Positions 1 through 8,356 of a stretch of DNA of 38,967 bases are shown piece after piece. The notes beneath the pieces are model-generated. The model had not been told where the DNA came from. It saw only the letters and a program-made list of their open reading frames with translations, and ran no database searches. Every line of letters starts with the position of its first letter. Positions within the stretch are counted from its first letter, which is position 1. This DNA comes from an uncultured Pelagibacteraceae bacterium (GTDB taxonomy: Bacteria; Pseudomonadota; Alphaproteobacteria; Pelagibacterales; Pelagibacteraceae). The position numbers and the translations under genes were made by a program. The stretch is taken from the NCBI GenBank assembly GCA_902558815.1, contig CACEFF010000008.1, forward strand, positions 1 through 38,967. The letters are read 5' to 3'.

Positions 1-1
1 C

Positions 2-130
2 GGAGACCATATTTGGTGGATATCAGATAACTCTGAATTTAAAAAAGATTATCCAAACTGGAAAATTAAAATTAAATTAAAAAAATCTCTTGAAAAAATG
101 ATAAGTCATGAATTTCAAAATCGTAAATGA
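2..130 (+). CDS. C-terminal end of a nucleotide-sugar epimerase (CDP-paratose 2-epimerase-like), partial
   Basis: An open frame enters from the left edge and stops with TGA at 128-130, giving the last 42 residues of a protein. The segment GDHIWWISDNSEF followed by YPNWK resembles the C-terminal end of extended-SDR CDP-paratose 2-epimerase-like enzymes, which act on nucleotide sugars; this is recognition from a short tail only. Its stop overlaps the next start (ATGA), so the two genes are probably co-transcribed, an odd pairing of sugar-nucleotide and methylamine metabolism. The Rossmann part lies outside the window, so the assignment is moderate. Confidence 0.55.
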   Translation, partial: GDHIWWISDNSEFKKDYPNWKIKIKLKKSLEKMISHEFQNRK

Positions 131-2571
131 CTAAAGTTTTACCAAAATCTGTAAAAACAATCGTTATAGGTGGTGGGGTTGTTGGATGTTCAGTGGCTTA
201 TCATTTAGCAAAACTTGGTTGGAAAGATACAATTCTCTTAGAAAGAGATCAGTTAACATCAGGAACAACATGGCATGCCGCAGGGTTGGTTAGTCAATTA
301 GGTCCAACTGCAGCAATAACTAAAATAAGAAAATATACTTTAGATTTATATAAAAAACTTGAGAAAGAAATTGATCATTCTGCAGGGTTAAGATTAAACG
401 GCGCACTTTCTATTGCACAAAATAAAGGGAGATGGCAAGAACTTCTAAGACAGGCAACAACGGCACAACTTTATGATGTTGATGTGAGAATTTTAAATAA
501 AGATCAAATCAAAAAAGATTATCCAATTATTAATACCGATGAAGTCATTGGTGGAATTTTAATGCCTGGTGATGGTGCTGCTGATCCATCAGGCGTTACT
601 CATATGTTAGCTAAAGCTGCAAGAAAAGAGGGAGCAAAAATTTTTGAAAAATCTCCTGTGGATGAAATTTTAACTAAGAATGGAAAAATCTCAGGAGTAA
701 AAGTTAATGGCCAAGAAATTGAATGTGAGTATATTGTTTTAGCATCTGGAATGTGGTCAAGACAAATTGGAGAAAAAGCTGGAGTAAGTATCCCACTTTA
801 TCCCGCTGAACACTTTTATATTATTACTGAACCAATAGAAAATTTGTCTAAAACATTACCTGTAATTAGGGACTTTGATAATCGAACTTATATTAAAGAG
901 GATGCGGGCAAAATATTAGTTGGTATTTTTGAAGGAAATTCTATTCCTGCTTGGGACAAGACAAACAAAGTACCTGAAGATTTTTCTTTCGGTGAATTTC
1001 AAGAAAATTTTGAGCATTTTGAACCTTATTTAGCCTCTGCTATTAAAAGATTTCCAGTTTTAGAGTCAGCTGGTATTAGAAAATTTTTTTCAGGACCAGA
1101 GTCTTTTACACCTGATACAAATACATTATTAGGAGAAGTTCCCGAAGTTAAAAACTTTTTTGTTTGCTGTGGATTAAATAGTATTGGAATAGGGAGTGGA
1201 GGAGGTGTTGGTAAAGTTACTGCAGAATGGTTAATAACTGGCCATATCAATGAGGATATTTTTAGTTACGATATAAAAAGATTTCAAAAATTTCATTCAG
1301 AATTAGGATTTATAAAAAAAAGGATTACAGAGACCTTAGGAGATTTGTATGGAATGCATTGGCCATTTAAACAACATAAAACCTCTAGAAATATTAAAAC
1401 CTTACCTCATCACGATAATCTAAAAAGTTTTGGTGCATGTTTTGGTGTTTCAGGTGGTTATGAAAGACCTATGTGGTTTGCTCTAGATGGAGAAAAAGCT
1501 GAGTACGAATATAGTTATAATTATCAAAGCTGGTATCCATCTGCTGAATATGAAACAAATAATACAGTTAAGAATGTTGGTTTATTTGACTTAACTCCAT
1601 TTTCTAAGTTTGAAATAAAATCAGATAAAGCACATCAAGAACTGCAGAAAATTTGTACTGCAAACATTAAAAATGAGCCTGGTAAATGTGTTTATACGCA
1701 TATGTTAAATTCTGATGGTGGAATAGAGACTGATTTAACAGTTGTATGTGTTGATAAAAATCATTTTAGAATAATCAGTTCTGCAGCAACAAGAGAGAGA
1801 GATAAATTTCATATTAACAAACATCTTTCAAAAAATATTGAGTTAAAAGATATAACAGATGATTTATGTGTGTTTGGTTTGTTTGGTCCAAAAAGCAGAG
1901 ATTTACTTAAAACTTTAAGCGAAGATAATTTTGAAAATGATCAATTTAAATTTGGATTTGCAAAGTTTATTAGAATTGATGGGGTTAAAATCTGGACACA
2001 AAGATTATCTTATGTAGGTGAATTAGGCTACGAGCTATATGTAGATCTTAAAAACGCAAAAAAAATATACGAACTACTTATAGAAAAAGGTAAAGATTTT
2101 AATCTTTCTAATTGTGGTATGCATGCAATGGATATTATGCGAATGGAAAGTGGTTTTTTACATTGGGGACATGATATTTCCCCTGAAGAAAATCAGTATC
2201 AAGCAGGTTTAGCTTTTACTATTAGCAATAAAAAAGATGTAGATTTTATAGGCAAACAAGCTCTTGAAAAAATTAAACAAAACAAAGTTAAAACTAGATT
2301 TTCAATGTTTACTTTAAAAGAAAGTGAACCAGGAAAACCATTATTACTCCATGATGAACCTATCTATATTGATGATAAAATTATAGGAAGATCAACATCT
2401 GGAAACTATTCATTTAATTTTAAAAAGAATTTAGTATTTGGTTATATTAAAAATGATTTATCTAATGAAGAACTACAATTTAAAAATTTATTTATTGAAG
2501 TAGAAAAACAAAAATATCCTATCTCTATTATATCTGAGCCACTAAAACGAACAGATTTTAAAAATCTTTAA
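127..2571 (+). CDS. Dimethylglycine/sarcosine dehydrogenase-like flavoprotein with GcvT domains
   Basis: This 814-residue protein has an N-terminal FAD-binding oxidase fold (GGGVVG at residues 15-20), then a long linker domain and C-terminal GcvT-type folate-binding domains (about 430-810, with GMHAMDIMRMESG and later GYIKN). The segment SGTTWHAAGL contains His50, which matches the histidine that carries covalent FAD in mammalian dimethylglycine dehydrogenase. The family oxidatively demethylates dimethylglycine or sarcosine and passes the one-carbon unit to tetrahydrofolate. Length (about 800-850) and domain order are normal. It starts on an ATG overlapping the upstream stop. It likely serves glycine-betaine or related methylated-amine catabolism, but the exact substrate cannot be read from sequence. 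Confidence 0.88.
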   Translation: MTKVLPKSVKTIVIGGGVVGCSVAYHLAKLGWKDTILLERDQLTSGTTWHAAGLVSQLGPTAAITKIRKYTLDLYKKLEKEIDHSAGLRLNGALSIAQNKGRWQELLRQATTAQLYDVDVRILNKDQIKKDYPIINTDEVIGGILMPGDGAADPSGVTHMLAKAARKEGAKIFEKSPVDEILTKNGKISGVKVNGQEIECEYIVLASGMWSRQIGEKAGVSIPLYPAEHFYIITEPIENLSKTLPVIRDFDNRTYIKEDAGKILVGIFEGNSIPAWDKTNKVPEDFSFGEFQENFEHFEPYLASAIKRFPVLESAGIRKFFSGPESFTPDTNTLLGEVPEVKNFFVCCGLNSIGIGSGGGVGKVTAEWLITGHINEDIFSYDIKRFQKFHSELGFIKKRITETLGDLYGMHWPFKQHKTSRNIKTLPHHDNLKSFGACFGVSGGYERPMWFALDGEKAEYEYSYNYQSWYPSAEYETNNTVKNVGLFDLTPFSKFEIKSDKAHQELQKICTANIKNEPGKCVYTHMLNSDGGIETDLTVVCVDKNHFRIISSAATRERDKFHINKHLSKNIELKDITDDLCVFGLFGPKSRDLLKTLSEDNFENDQFKFGFAKFIRIDGVKIWTQRLSYVGELGYELYVDLKNAKKIYELLIEKGKDFNLSNCGMHAMDIMRMESGFLHWGHDISPEENQYQAGLAFTISNKKDVDFIGKQALEKIKQNKVKTRFSMFTLKESEPGKPLLLHDEPIYIDDKIIGRSTSGNYSFNFKKNLVFGYIKNDLSNEELQFKNLFIEVEKQKYPISIISEPLKRTDFKNL

Positions 2572-3423
2572 TCAAGTTTGTCTTCTTAAAATAAAAACAA
2601 AAATTACTGAAGTTGCCATCATGATTAATGCATAAGCAGCAGTTGGAACCATATATATCATATCATTACCAAATAATTGCATTCCCACAAATACTGCCAA
2701 AGTTCCATTTTGGAGACCAGCCTCTAAAGATATGCATCTTCTTTGAGCAACACCAGTTGCAAAAAATTTAGCAATATAAAAAGCTACAATCATCATTGTA
2801 ATATTTAAAGTAAAAGCAATCATTCCAGCTTTTTCTATAAACATAACTATGCTATCCCATTCCTCGATATAGATAGCAATAAAAACAATGCAGAATAAAC
2901 CAATGGATATTTTATTGATAATTTTCATATTGTTTACAATAAAATTATCTGCAAGTTTTCTAATAATCATTCCAATCAATACTGGAACAGTTACAACCAA
3001 AAACATTTTTAAAGATATACTGAGCATAGATACCTCTTTTTTGACGTATGTAATGTCAAATAATTCTATTGATAAAAAAACTACATAAGGAACAGACACT
3101 ATACTAATTAAACTAGTAATTGCTGTTAAAGATATGGAAAGTGCAACATCTCCATTAGCAAATTTTGTAAGTACATTTGAGGTTACACCACCTGGTGCTG
3201 CAGCTATTAACATTACACCTAATGCTAACTCAATTGGAGTTTTTAAAATAATTATTAAAAAATATGCAATAACAGGAAGCAATACCAACTGACAAATTAA
3301 TCCAATAAAAAATTCTTTAGGATTTTGAACCACTCTAGTAAAATCTTGAACTGTTAAAGACGCACCTAGTCCCAGCATTATTAATGCTAATGCTATTGGC
3401 GCTATTGTTGTTACTATTCCCAT
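2572..3423 (-). CDS. Bile acid:sodium symporter (BASS/SBF) family transporter
   Basis: A 283-residue, almost wholly hydrophobic protein with about nine to ten membrane segments. The motifs APGGVTSNVLTKFANGDVAL (about residues 75-95) and LEAGLQNGTLAVFVG near the C-terminus are characteristic of the BASS/SBF fold, including the crossing-helix region that binds sodium. Family members carry bile acids in animals and organic anions such as pyruvate, pantothenate or 2-keto acids in bacteria and plastids; the substrate here is unknown. The ATG is preceded by a good ribosome site (AGAGGGA). Its stop abuts that of the dehydrogenase on the other strand. Confidence 0.85.
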   Translation of the reverse strand: MGIVTTIAPIALALIMLGLGASLTVQDFTRVVQNPKEFFIGLICQLVLLPVIAYFLIIILKTPIELALGVMLIAAAPGGVTSNVLTKFANGDVALSISLTAITSLISIVSVPYVVFLSIELFDITYVKKEVSMLSISLKMFLVVTVPVLIGMIIRKLADNFIVNNMKIINKISIGLFCIVFIAIYIEEWDSIVMFIEKAGMIAFTLNITMMIVAFYIAKFFATGVAQRRCISLEAGLQNGTLAVFVGMQLFGNDMIYMVPTAAYALIMMATSVIFVFILRRQT

Positions 3424-3487
3424 TTCCCTCTTAATGAAATTAATAATTAATTAACAGTACATTAAAAATTTTTTAAAAAAAAGTTTT

Positions 3488-4507
3488 TTATGAAATAGTT
3501 AAAAGATTAAGAACTTTTCTTATAAATTTAGCTTTATTTTTGAAAATTAATCTTTGATATGGAATAACTCTTTGAACGTTAAAACCAGTTAAGATATATT
3601 GTTTTTTTTCGTTTAATCTTAAGTAATCATTTTTTATCAAGAACTTACATTTCCTAATAACTGTTGCTCGAGGTATTCCTGTCATATCAGAAACAGACAT
3701 TGCACTAACACCATTACTTCTAGCTTTAATACCTCTTACTAATTCTTCGTTAAATGAATTATAGTCACCCTTAACCATTTCTCTTTGATAATCTATATAA
3801 TTTTTAGCTTGATTGTGACCGTTCTTTTGTTCTAGAGATGCACCATAATTAAAAGCTTGATTCATACAAACTGTGCCCCAAACGTGAAATGTTGTTAAGT
3901 CCTCAAACATATCATGATATCCAATAATCATTGGAATTTGCATCCTATAAAACCATCTCCAACAAATAGAGAAATTTTTCTTTAGCACATTTTCAATCAT
4001 TTTTACTTCAAGTTTTTTGGAGTAAAGTTTTTCTTTAGTAAGTATTTCTGAAATTTTTAAAATATAGCCAGCTGTATATTTCATTTGTCTTTCAGGTTTG
4101 ATAAAAGAAAATGACCTTCGATCAATTATAATTTGTTTTTTCTGTCTTTTAAGAACTCCTAATTTTTCAAGTTCTAAAACTTTTCTTCTAACAGTTTCTT
4201 TTGGTAGTTGAAGTTTTTCACATAACTCTGTGATACTAAATTTATCTATTTGGAGAAAATTTTTTGAATAATATTGCTCATACGATAATTTAATATTCAT
4301 CTGATCATAAAATTGTAAAGTTTTTTCAACCAGTGAAATGATAATCATATATTTATAATGATCCTTGAAAGCTCGATAAACTGCATTCATCCATCTCCAT
4401 TGGTGATTAATCCAATCTTTTCCTAGTTGATCATAGTGAGCCATGATATGATCGTAAACTTGTTCATCGTTTAGAACTTTTGAAAAATCTATTTGATGTA
4501 AACTCAT
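3488..4507 (-). CDS. Putative transcriptional regulator with two winged-helix domains
   Basis: I do not recognise a named family. From the chosen start the protein has 339 residues. Two helix-turn-helix segments are visible, SITELCEKLQLPKETVRRK (91-109) and SVSDMTGIPRATVIRKC (271-287), each followed by a wing-like basic/hydrophobic strand (KRQKKQIIID and NEKKQYIL), suggesting an internal duplication. A tryptophan motif WRW occurs before each (37-39 and 183-185). An in-frame ATG at 4582 exists, but a promoter with a perfect TTGACA box lies at 4551-4523, between the two candidate starts, so 4507 is preferred. Divergent to the two small membrane-protein genes. Confidence 0.7.
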   Translation of the reverse strand: MSLHQIDFSKVLNDEQVYDHIMAHYDQLGKDWINHQWRWMNAVYRAFKDHYKYMIIISLVEKTLQFYDQMNIKLSYEQYYSKNFLQIDKFSITELCEKLQLPKETVRRKVLELEKLGVLKRQKKQIIIDRRSFSFIKPERQMKYTAGYILKISEILTKEKLYSKKLEVKMIENVLKKNFSICWRWFYRMQIPMIIGYHDMFEDLTTFHVWGTVCMNQAFNYGASLEQKNGHNQAKNYIDYQREMVKGDYNSFNEELVRGIKARSNGVSAMSVSDMTGIPRATVIRKCKFLIKNDYLRLNEKKQYILTGFNVQRVIPYQRLIFKNKAKFIRKVLNLLTIS

Positions 4508-4522
4508 AATTGTAAAAAAGAG

Positions 4523-4551
4523 ATTTGAAACCCAAAATGAACATGTGTCAA
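4523..4551 (-). promoter_or_regulatory. Probable sigma70-type promoter of the double-HTH regulator
   Basis: On the minus strand TTGACA (4551-4546, perfect -35) is followed after 17 bases by TCAAAT (4528-4523, four of six matches to TATAAT). Transcription would begin near 4516, nine bases before the ATG at 4507, which supports that start over the longer frame. Confidence 0.5.
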
Positions 4552-4577
4552 CCTTATTATGACCCAGTATGAACTTT

Positions 4578-4605
4578 AACAAAATTGTTTAGTATCTATT
4601 TTGTT
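4578..4605. promoter_or_regulatory. Inverted repeat, possible operator in divergent intergenic region
   Basis: AACAAAAT (4578-4585) and ATTTTGTT (4598-4605) form a perfect 8-base inverted repeat with a 12-base centre, lying between the regulator gene and the plus-strand small genes. Its centre-to-centre spacing of 20 bases is compatible with a dimeric helix-turn-helix protein, perhaps the adjacent regulator; this is inference in very AT-rich DNA. Confidence 0.3.
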
Positions 4606-4619
4606 GGTTAAATGTAATT

Positions 4620-4847
4620 ATGAGTGATAAAGGCTTTGCGGATAATCAAACTAGTATCGAGACCCCAAATGATATTGGAGTTGCTGAAAAGCCTTTATCA
4701 AATCAAACTGCTTCCGGAAGAGTAGATATTAACGTCCTTAAGTCAAAACTCCAAGAGAGTGAGGACAAAGAATTCAGAAAGAATATTACTATTCTATTTA
4801 CCCTTATTTTAGGTTTAAGTGTTCTGGGTGTTTATCTTTCTTTCTAA
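4620..4847 (+). CDS. Small single-pass membrane protein, DINVL motif (paralogue 1)
   Basis: A 75-residue protein of no recognised family. The first 50 residues are polar; a DINVL motif at 36-40 leads into a charged stretch and one membrane segment at about 55-74, ending almost at the C-terminus, so it is likely tail-anchored with the N-terminus in the cytoplasm. Residues from 36 onward align without gaps to residues from 43 of the next protein (DINVL, RK, I, GL, LG shared). Its stop overlaps the next ATG (TAATG), so the pair is translationally coupled. Function unknown. Confidence 0.7.
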   Translation: MSDKGFADNQTSIETPNDIGVAEKPLSNQTASGRVDINVLKSKLQESEDKEFRKNITILFTLILGLSVLGVYLSF

Positions 4848-5092
4848 TGTTTGCAAATTTTAAAAATTCGTGGTCTACTAGAATTATGAAAAATTTGGGA
4901 TTTAGTGTTAAAGAGAAACTAGTTGCTAAATATTTAGAAAAAGATCACAAAAACATTCAACCTAAAAGCAACGATATTAATGTTCTTTTAAACAGAATTA
5001 AATTGAATAAAAAAAGTGAAAAGAGAAAAAAAATTTTTTTTTCTGCTGCAGCTTCGAGTGGTTTACTTTTGTTTGGTTTAATTATCTTTTAG
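4847..5092 (+). CDS. Small single-pass membrane protein, DINVL motif (paralogue 2)
   Basis: An 81-residue basic protein of no recognised family. An amphipathic N-terminal half is followed by DINVL at 43-47, a lysine-rich stretch (about 49-62) and a C-terminal membrane segment (about 63-81). The C-terminal 39 residues match those of the preceding small protein in register, pointing to gene duplication. The positive charges directly before the membrane segment predict a cytoplasmic N-terminal part. It overlaps the previous stop by one base. A tRNA gene follows about 95 bases downstream. Function unknown. Confidence 0.68.
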   Translation: MFANFKNSWSTRIMKNLGFSVKEKLVAKYLEKDHKNIQPKSNDINVLLNRIKLNKKSEKRKKIFFSAAASSGLLLFGLIIF

Positions 5093-5144
5093 TTAAATTA
5101 AGTAAATTAACTTAAAATTACAATATTTGTGGTGTTTATTAACA

Positions 5145-5172
5145 TTGAATCAATTAATTAAACTATTATAAA
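5145..5172 (+). promoter_or_regulatory. Probable promoter of the tRNA gene
   Basis: TTGAAT (5145-5150) and TATAAA (5167-5172) are separated by 16 bases and end 14 bases before the mature tRNA 5' end, which fits a short-leader tRNA transcript. Confidence 0.45.
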
Positions 5173-5186
5173 TCAATTCATAACAT

Positions 5187-5262
5187 GGCGGGGTAGCTCA
5201 GTTGGTTAGAGCGCGGGACTCATAAGCCCGAGGTCAGTGGTTCGATCCCACTTCCCGCTACC
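5187..5262 (+). tRNA. tRNA with anticodon CAT (elongator Met or Ile2)
   Basis: The sequence folds into a full cloverleaf: acceptor GGCGGGG/TCCCGCT with two G-T pairs at the ends, D stem GCTC/GAGC, anticodon loop CTCATAA, variable loop AGGTC, T stem AGTGG/CCACT with loop TTCGATC, and discriminator A at 5260. The 3' CCA is not encoded (ACCG). The D-stem pair at 11-24 is C-G, not the A-T typical of bacterial initiator tRNA, so it is not fMet. Whether C34 is left as C (Met) or converted to lysidine (Ile2) cannot be settled. Position 31-39 is an A-G mismatch. Confidence 0.93.
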
Positions 5263-5296
5263 GTAATAGTATTTTGAAATTATAAAAATTAAATGA

Positions 5297-6145
5297 ATGA
5301 GTATATTAATTAAATCTTTTAATAAATCTCCAAAATATTCCATAAAATGGAATAATTATTTTAAAGTCTATGAAGAAATATTGAACAAATACAAAAATAA
5401 AAAGATAAAATTTGTTGAAATTGGTATAGGCGATGGAGGTTCACTTTTTATGTGGAAATCTTTTTTTAAAAATAAAATTGAAATAATTGGTATAGATCTC
5501 AATCCAGAAGCAAAAAAATTAGAAAAATTTGGATTTAAAATTGCAATTGGAGATCAAGCAGATCCAAATTTTTGGAAAAGCTTCTATAAAAAATATGGAA
5601 AAATTGATGTACTTTTAGATGACGGTGGACATAAAAATATACAACAAATTACAACTCTAATGGAATCTATTGATTTTATTAAACCAGATGGAATGATTAT
5701 TATTGAAGATACTCATACAAGTTTTATGAAAAAGAAAGGTTTTAAAAATCCTTCAAAATATTCGGTGGTAAATTTTTCAAACTTGATCATTGAAAATATA
5801 CACAGACAAAATCCATCAATTAATAAAAAACCTAATTTTATTTCAAGAAAAATAGAGTCTATTTCATTTTATGATTCAATGATTTGTTTTAATTTTTTTA
5901 AAAAAGAAAAGAAAGTTTATTCAAAGTTGATTGAAAATAATAAGAAGTTAAGAAATTACTTCACTGATTATAGACATGATGGTGATTTTATTAGAATTAA
6001 AAAAAAATTTGAAGGTAAAATTGGAAAGATTAAAAAAAATACTTTAGCTTACAGCTTAGTTAGAAAAATATTTCATAGAAACTTTTATCTGTCTTTAAAG
6101 GAAAAATTAAGAATCATTAAGTATAAAAATCTACTAAAAAAATAA
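5297..6145 (+). CDS. Class I SAM-dependent methyltransferase (macrocin O-methyltransferase-like)
   Basis: A 282-residue protein with an N-terminal Rossmann methyltransferase fold: motif I EIGIGDGGS (41-49), an acidic turn GIDLNPEA (65-72), GDQADPNFW, LLDDGGH (107-112) and EDTHTS (137-142). The GDQ...DDGGH...EDTH pattern belongs to the group of macrocin/tylosin-type sugar O-methyltransferases and cephalosporin-hydroxylase-like proteins, where D/H residues bind the metal or substrate. The C-terminal 130 residues are lysine-rich and unrecognised. It lies just downstream of the tRNA and converges on the minus-strand sugar operon, so a role in methylating a surface sugar is likely. Confidence 0.7.
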   Translation: MSILIKSFNKSPKYSIKWNNYFKVYEEILNKYKNKKIKFVEIGIGDGGSLFMWKSFFKNKIEIIGIDLNPEAKKLEKFGFKIAIGDQADPNFWKSFYKKYGKIDVLLDDGGHKNIQQITTLMESIDFIKPDGMIIIEDTHTSFMKKKGFKNPSKYSVVNFSNLIIENIHRQNPSINKKPNFISRKIESISFYDSMICFNFFKKEKKVYSKLIENNKKLRNYFTDYRHDGDFIRIKKKFEGKIGKIKKNTLAYSLVRKIFHRNFYLSLKEKLRIIKYKNLLKK

Positions 6146-6149
6146 ACTT

Positions 6150-7229
6150 TTATTTTACCTTATATCCTAAAGCTATTTGATTTGATGGAAAAACTAATTT
6201 TTTTTTAAATGTTTTTTTCCATTTTTCAGGAATTAAATAATCACCCTTATTAAAGTCTAATCTTTCAGTTTTTTTTAAAAAGCTTTTAGAATCCCAATTT
6301 TTAGTTTTTTGCCATATTGAAAAATAAAAATATTTAGAGTTTTTTGAAATTGAGTTGAAATAACTATTAATAGTTTTTTTATCCATTTCATGCAAACAAT
6401 CAATAGCTAAAGAGATGTCAAAGTAAAAATCTTTTATTAAATCTAATTGGTGTGGCAAGATAAAAGATATGTCATTATTTTTTAAATTTTTAACTAGTTT
6501 TTCTTGATTATTTTCATCTATAAGTAATTTTATTTTTTTTTTAGGAAATGATTTTTTTAATCTTTTATATGATATAAATATTGATGGAGGTATATCGCAA
6601 ATAGTATATTTAAGTTTATTATTAATGGACAATAAACATTCAGCAACTCTACCTGCTCCAGCTCCAATCTCCATAACTTTTAATTTTTTTTTTAAGCTTT
6701 TGAAATTATTAATATATTCATAATCAAACAGTGAAACTATCTTATCTGTTGTAATATTATGATTTTCAATTCTGATAAATGGATACTCTGAGTCTAAAAA
6801 AGTATTGTCTTTCAACAACTTTAATTTATTAAAAACCTTACTTTTTTTAAGTTTTTCAAATAGTAGTAAACATAAGATATTATAATTAATACTATATTTG
6901 TAATTAAATTCTTTTTGTTTTTTAAATATATTGGAATTTAATTTAATTTTTTTTTGGTCAAATTTTTTAGATAATAAGTTTTCTAAATGTTCATCTTGAA
7001 ATTCAGCAAAAGTAAAGTAATGAGTTGATATTTTTGAGCCATACTTTGTTAAGCCATGTTCTTTAATAGTCTTGTAATCGTTTATATTTAGCTTTTGCCA
7101 CTGTTTTGATACAAAATCATACGAACTTGATTTGATAAAAACCTCCGTAATAAACTTTAAATCTTTATCAAAATTTTTTGAGCTTTTGTTTTTTTTCCAA
7201 AATTTTTTGAAATTATCTGTAAAAAACAT
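6150..7229 (-). CDS. Putative sugar O-methyltransferase
   Basis: A 359-residue protein with a C-terminal SAM-binding domain: EIGAGAGR (187-194), then CDIPPSIFIS, and DISLAIDCLHEMD later, which fit the putative sugar O-methyltransferase family found in polysaccharide clusters. The N-terminal 180 residues are helical, lysine-rich and specific to this family. It is the last gene of the ten-gene minus-strand operon, two bases after the aminotransferase stop. It may methylate a hydroxyl on the dTDP-sugar or on the finished glycan; which one is not decided by sequence. Confidence 0.68.
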   Translation of the reverse strand: MFFTDNFKKFWKKNKSSKNFDKDLKFITEVFIKSSSYDFVSKQWQKLNINDYKTIKEHGLTKYGSKISTHYFTFAEFQDEHLENLLSKKFDQKKIKLNSNIFKKQKEFNYKYSINYNILCLLLFEKLKKSKVFNKLKLLKDNTFLDSEYPFIRIENHNITTDKIVSLFDYEYINNFKSLKKKLKVMEIGAGAGRVAECLLSINNKLKYTICDIPPSIFISYKRLKKSFPKKKIKLLIDENNQEKLVKNLKNNDISFILPHQLDLIKDFYFDISLAIDCLHEMDKKTINSYFNSISKNSKYFYFSIWQKTKNWDSKSFLKKTERLDFNKGDYLIPEKWKKTFKKKLVFPSNQIALGYKVK

Positions 7230-7231
7230 TC

Positions 7232-8356
7232 CTAAATACTTTTAATACAATTTTTTAAATTTTTGCAAATTTTAAGAACATCTTTTAACTTTAATTCAGG
7301 ATATAGTGGAATGCTAAAAATACCTTTAGAAAATTTTTCAGTATTGCTTAAGTCTTTAACCTTTTTAATCTTCTCATAACCTTTCATTTTTTGAATTGGA
7401 TAAGGATAAATTATTCTTGATTGGATGTTATTATTTTTTAAATAATTCATAATATATTTTCTTTTTTTATGGTATAAAGTGAAAGTATTATACACATGAA
7501 AGCACTTTGTATTTTGTTCTGGTAAAATTATTTTTAAATTTTTAAGATTTTTAATATATATAGAAGCAATTTTTCTTCTTTTATAAATCAAATTATCTAC
7601 ATTTTTAAATTTTAAGTTTAAAATTGAAGATTGAATTTCATCTAATCTTGAGTTTATTCCGTTTTCATAAGCGTAATATTCGTTAAAAAATTTTTTTTTA
7701 TGATTATTAGTCTCAATTCCATAAAATCTAATTCTTTTTATCTTTTCAAAAAATTTAAAATCATTTGTGAGTATAAATCCTCCATCACCGTATGTTCCCA
7801 GTATTTTAGTTGGATAAAAGGAGAAACATCCTGATAAACCAAAAGTTCCTACAAATTTATTTTTATATTTTGCTCCCTGAGCTTGCGCACAATCTTCTAT
7901 GACTTTGATTTTATTTTTATTAGCAAATTTCATAATTTCTTCCATTTGGCAAGATTGTCCATAGAGATGAACTGGAATTATTACTTTGGTATTTTTGTTA
8001 GTTGCTTTTTTAATTTTTGAAACACTTGTTAAGTAATCATCTTCTATATCAATTAATCTTGGTTTTCCTCCAGCATTAACAATAGCTGATACTGTTGGTA
8101 TTGCAGTATTTGCAGGCACAATCACTTCATCATCTTTTTTTAAATTTAAAGCTAATAATGAAATTAAAATTGCGTCAGTACCGCTTCCCACTGCTATTCC
8201 ATATTTGCTTTTGTATTTTTTGATAAATCTTTTTTCAAAAATATTTAACTGCTTCCCAAAAAAAATATTACCTTTAATCAAAGTTTTATTAATATTACTA
8301 AGAAATCTATTTTTATTCTTTTTATATTCCTCAAGGAAGGACCAGTATTTTATCAT
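7232..8356 (-). CDS. DegT/DnrJ/EryC1/StrS-family sugar aminotransferase (FdtB/QdtB-like)
   Basis: A 374-residue PLP enzyme. Visible motifs are GSGTDAI (57-63, phosphate binding), EDCAQAQGA (154-162, with Asp155 facing the pyridine nitrogen) and SFYPTKILGTYGDGG (179-193), in which Lys184 should be the Schiff-base lysine. Enzymes of this subgroup transfer an amino group to a keto-sugar nucleotide, usually dTDP-3-keto-6-deoxyhexose. The fdtA-like isomerase gene in the same operon supplies such a 3-keto sugar, so the product is probably a dTDP-3-amino-3,6-dideoxyhexose. Its ATG overlaps the upstream RmlD-like stop by four bases. No matching N-acetyl or N-formyl transferase is in the window. Confidence 0.85.
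   Translation of the reverse strand: MIKYWSFLEEYKKNKNRFLSNINKTLIKGNIFFGKQLNIFEKRFIKKYKSKYGIAVGSGTDAILISLLALNLKKDDEVIVPANTAIPTVSAIVNAGGKPRLIDIEDDYLTSVSKIKKATNKNTKVIIPVHLYGQSCQMEEIMKFANKNKIKVIEDCAQAQGAKYKNKFVGTFGLSGCFSFYPTKILGTYGDGGFILTNDFKFFEKIKRIRFYGIETNNHKKKFFNEYYAYENGINSRLDEIQSSILNLKFKNVDNLIYKRRKIASIYIKNLKNLKIILPEQNTKCFHVYNTFTLYHKKRKYIMNYLKNNNIQSRIIYPYPIQKMKGYEKIKKVKDLSNTEKFSKGIFSIPLYPELKLKDVLKICKNLKNCIKSI

Noticed and set aside
4508..4582. Upstream in-frame extension of the double-HTH regulator
   Set aside because: The added 25 residues are unlike the rest, and a TTGACA promoter lies inside this stretch; the ATG at 4507 is the better start.
5187..5262. Initiator tRNA-fMet
   Set aside because: The first acceptor pair is G-T, not mismatched C-A, and the 11-24 pair is C-G, so bacterial initiator features are missing.
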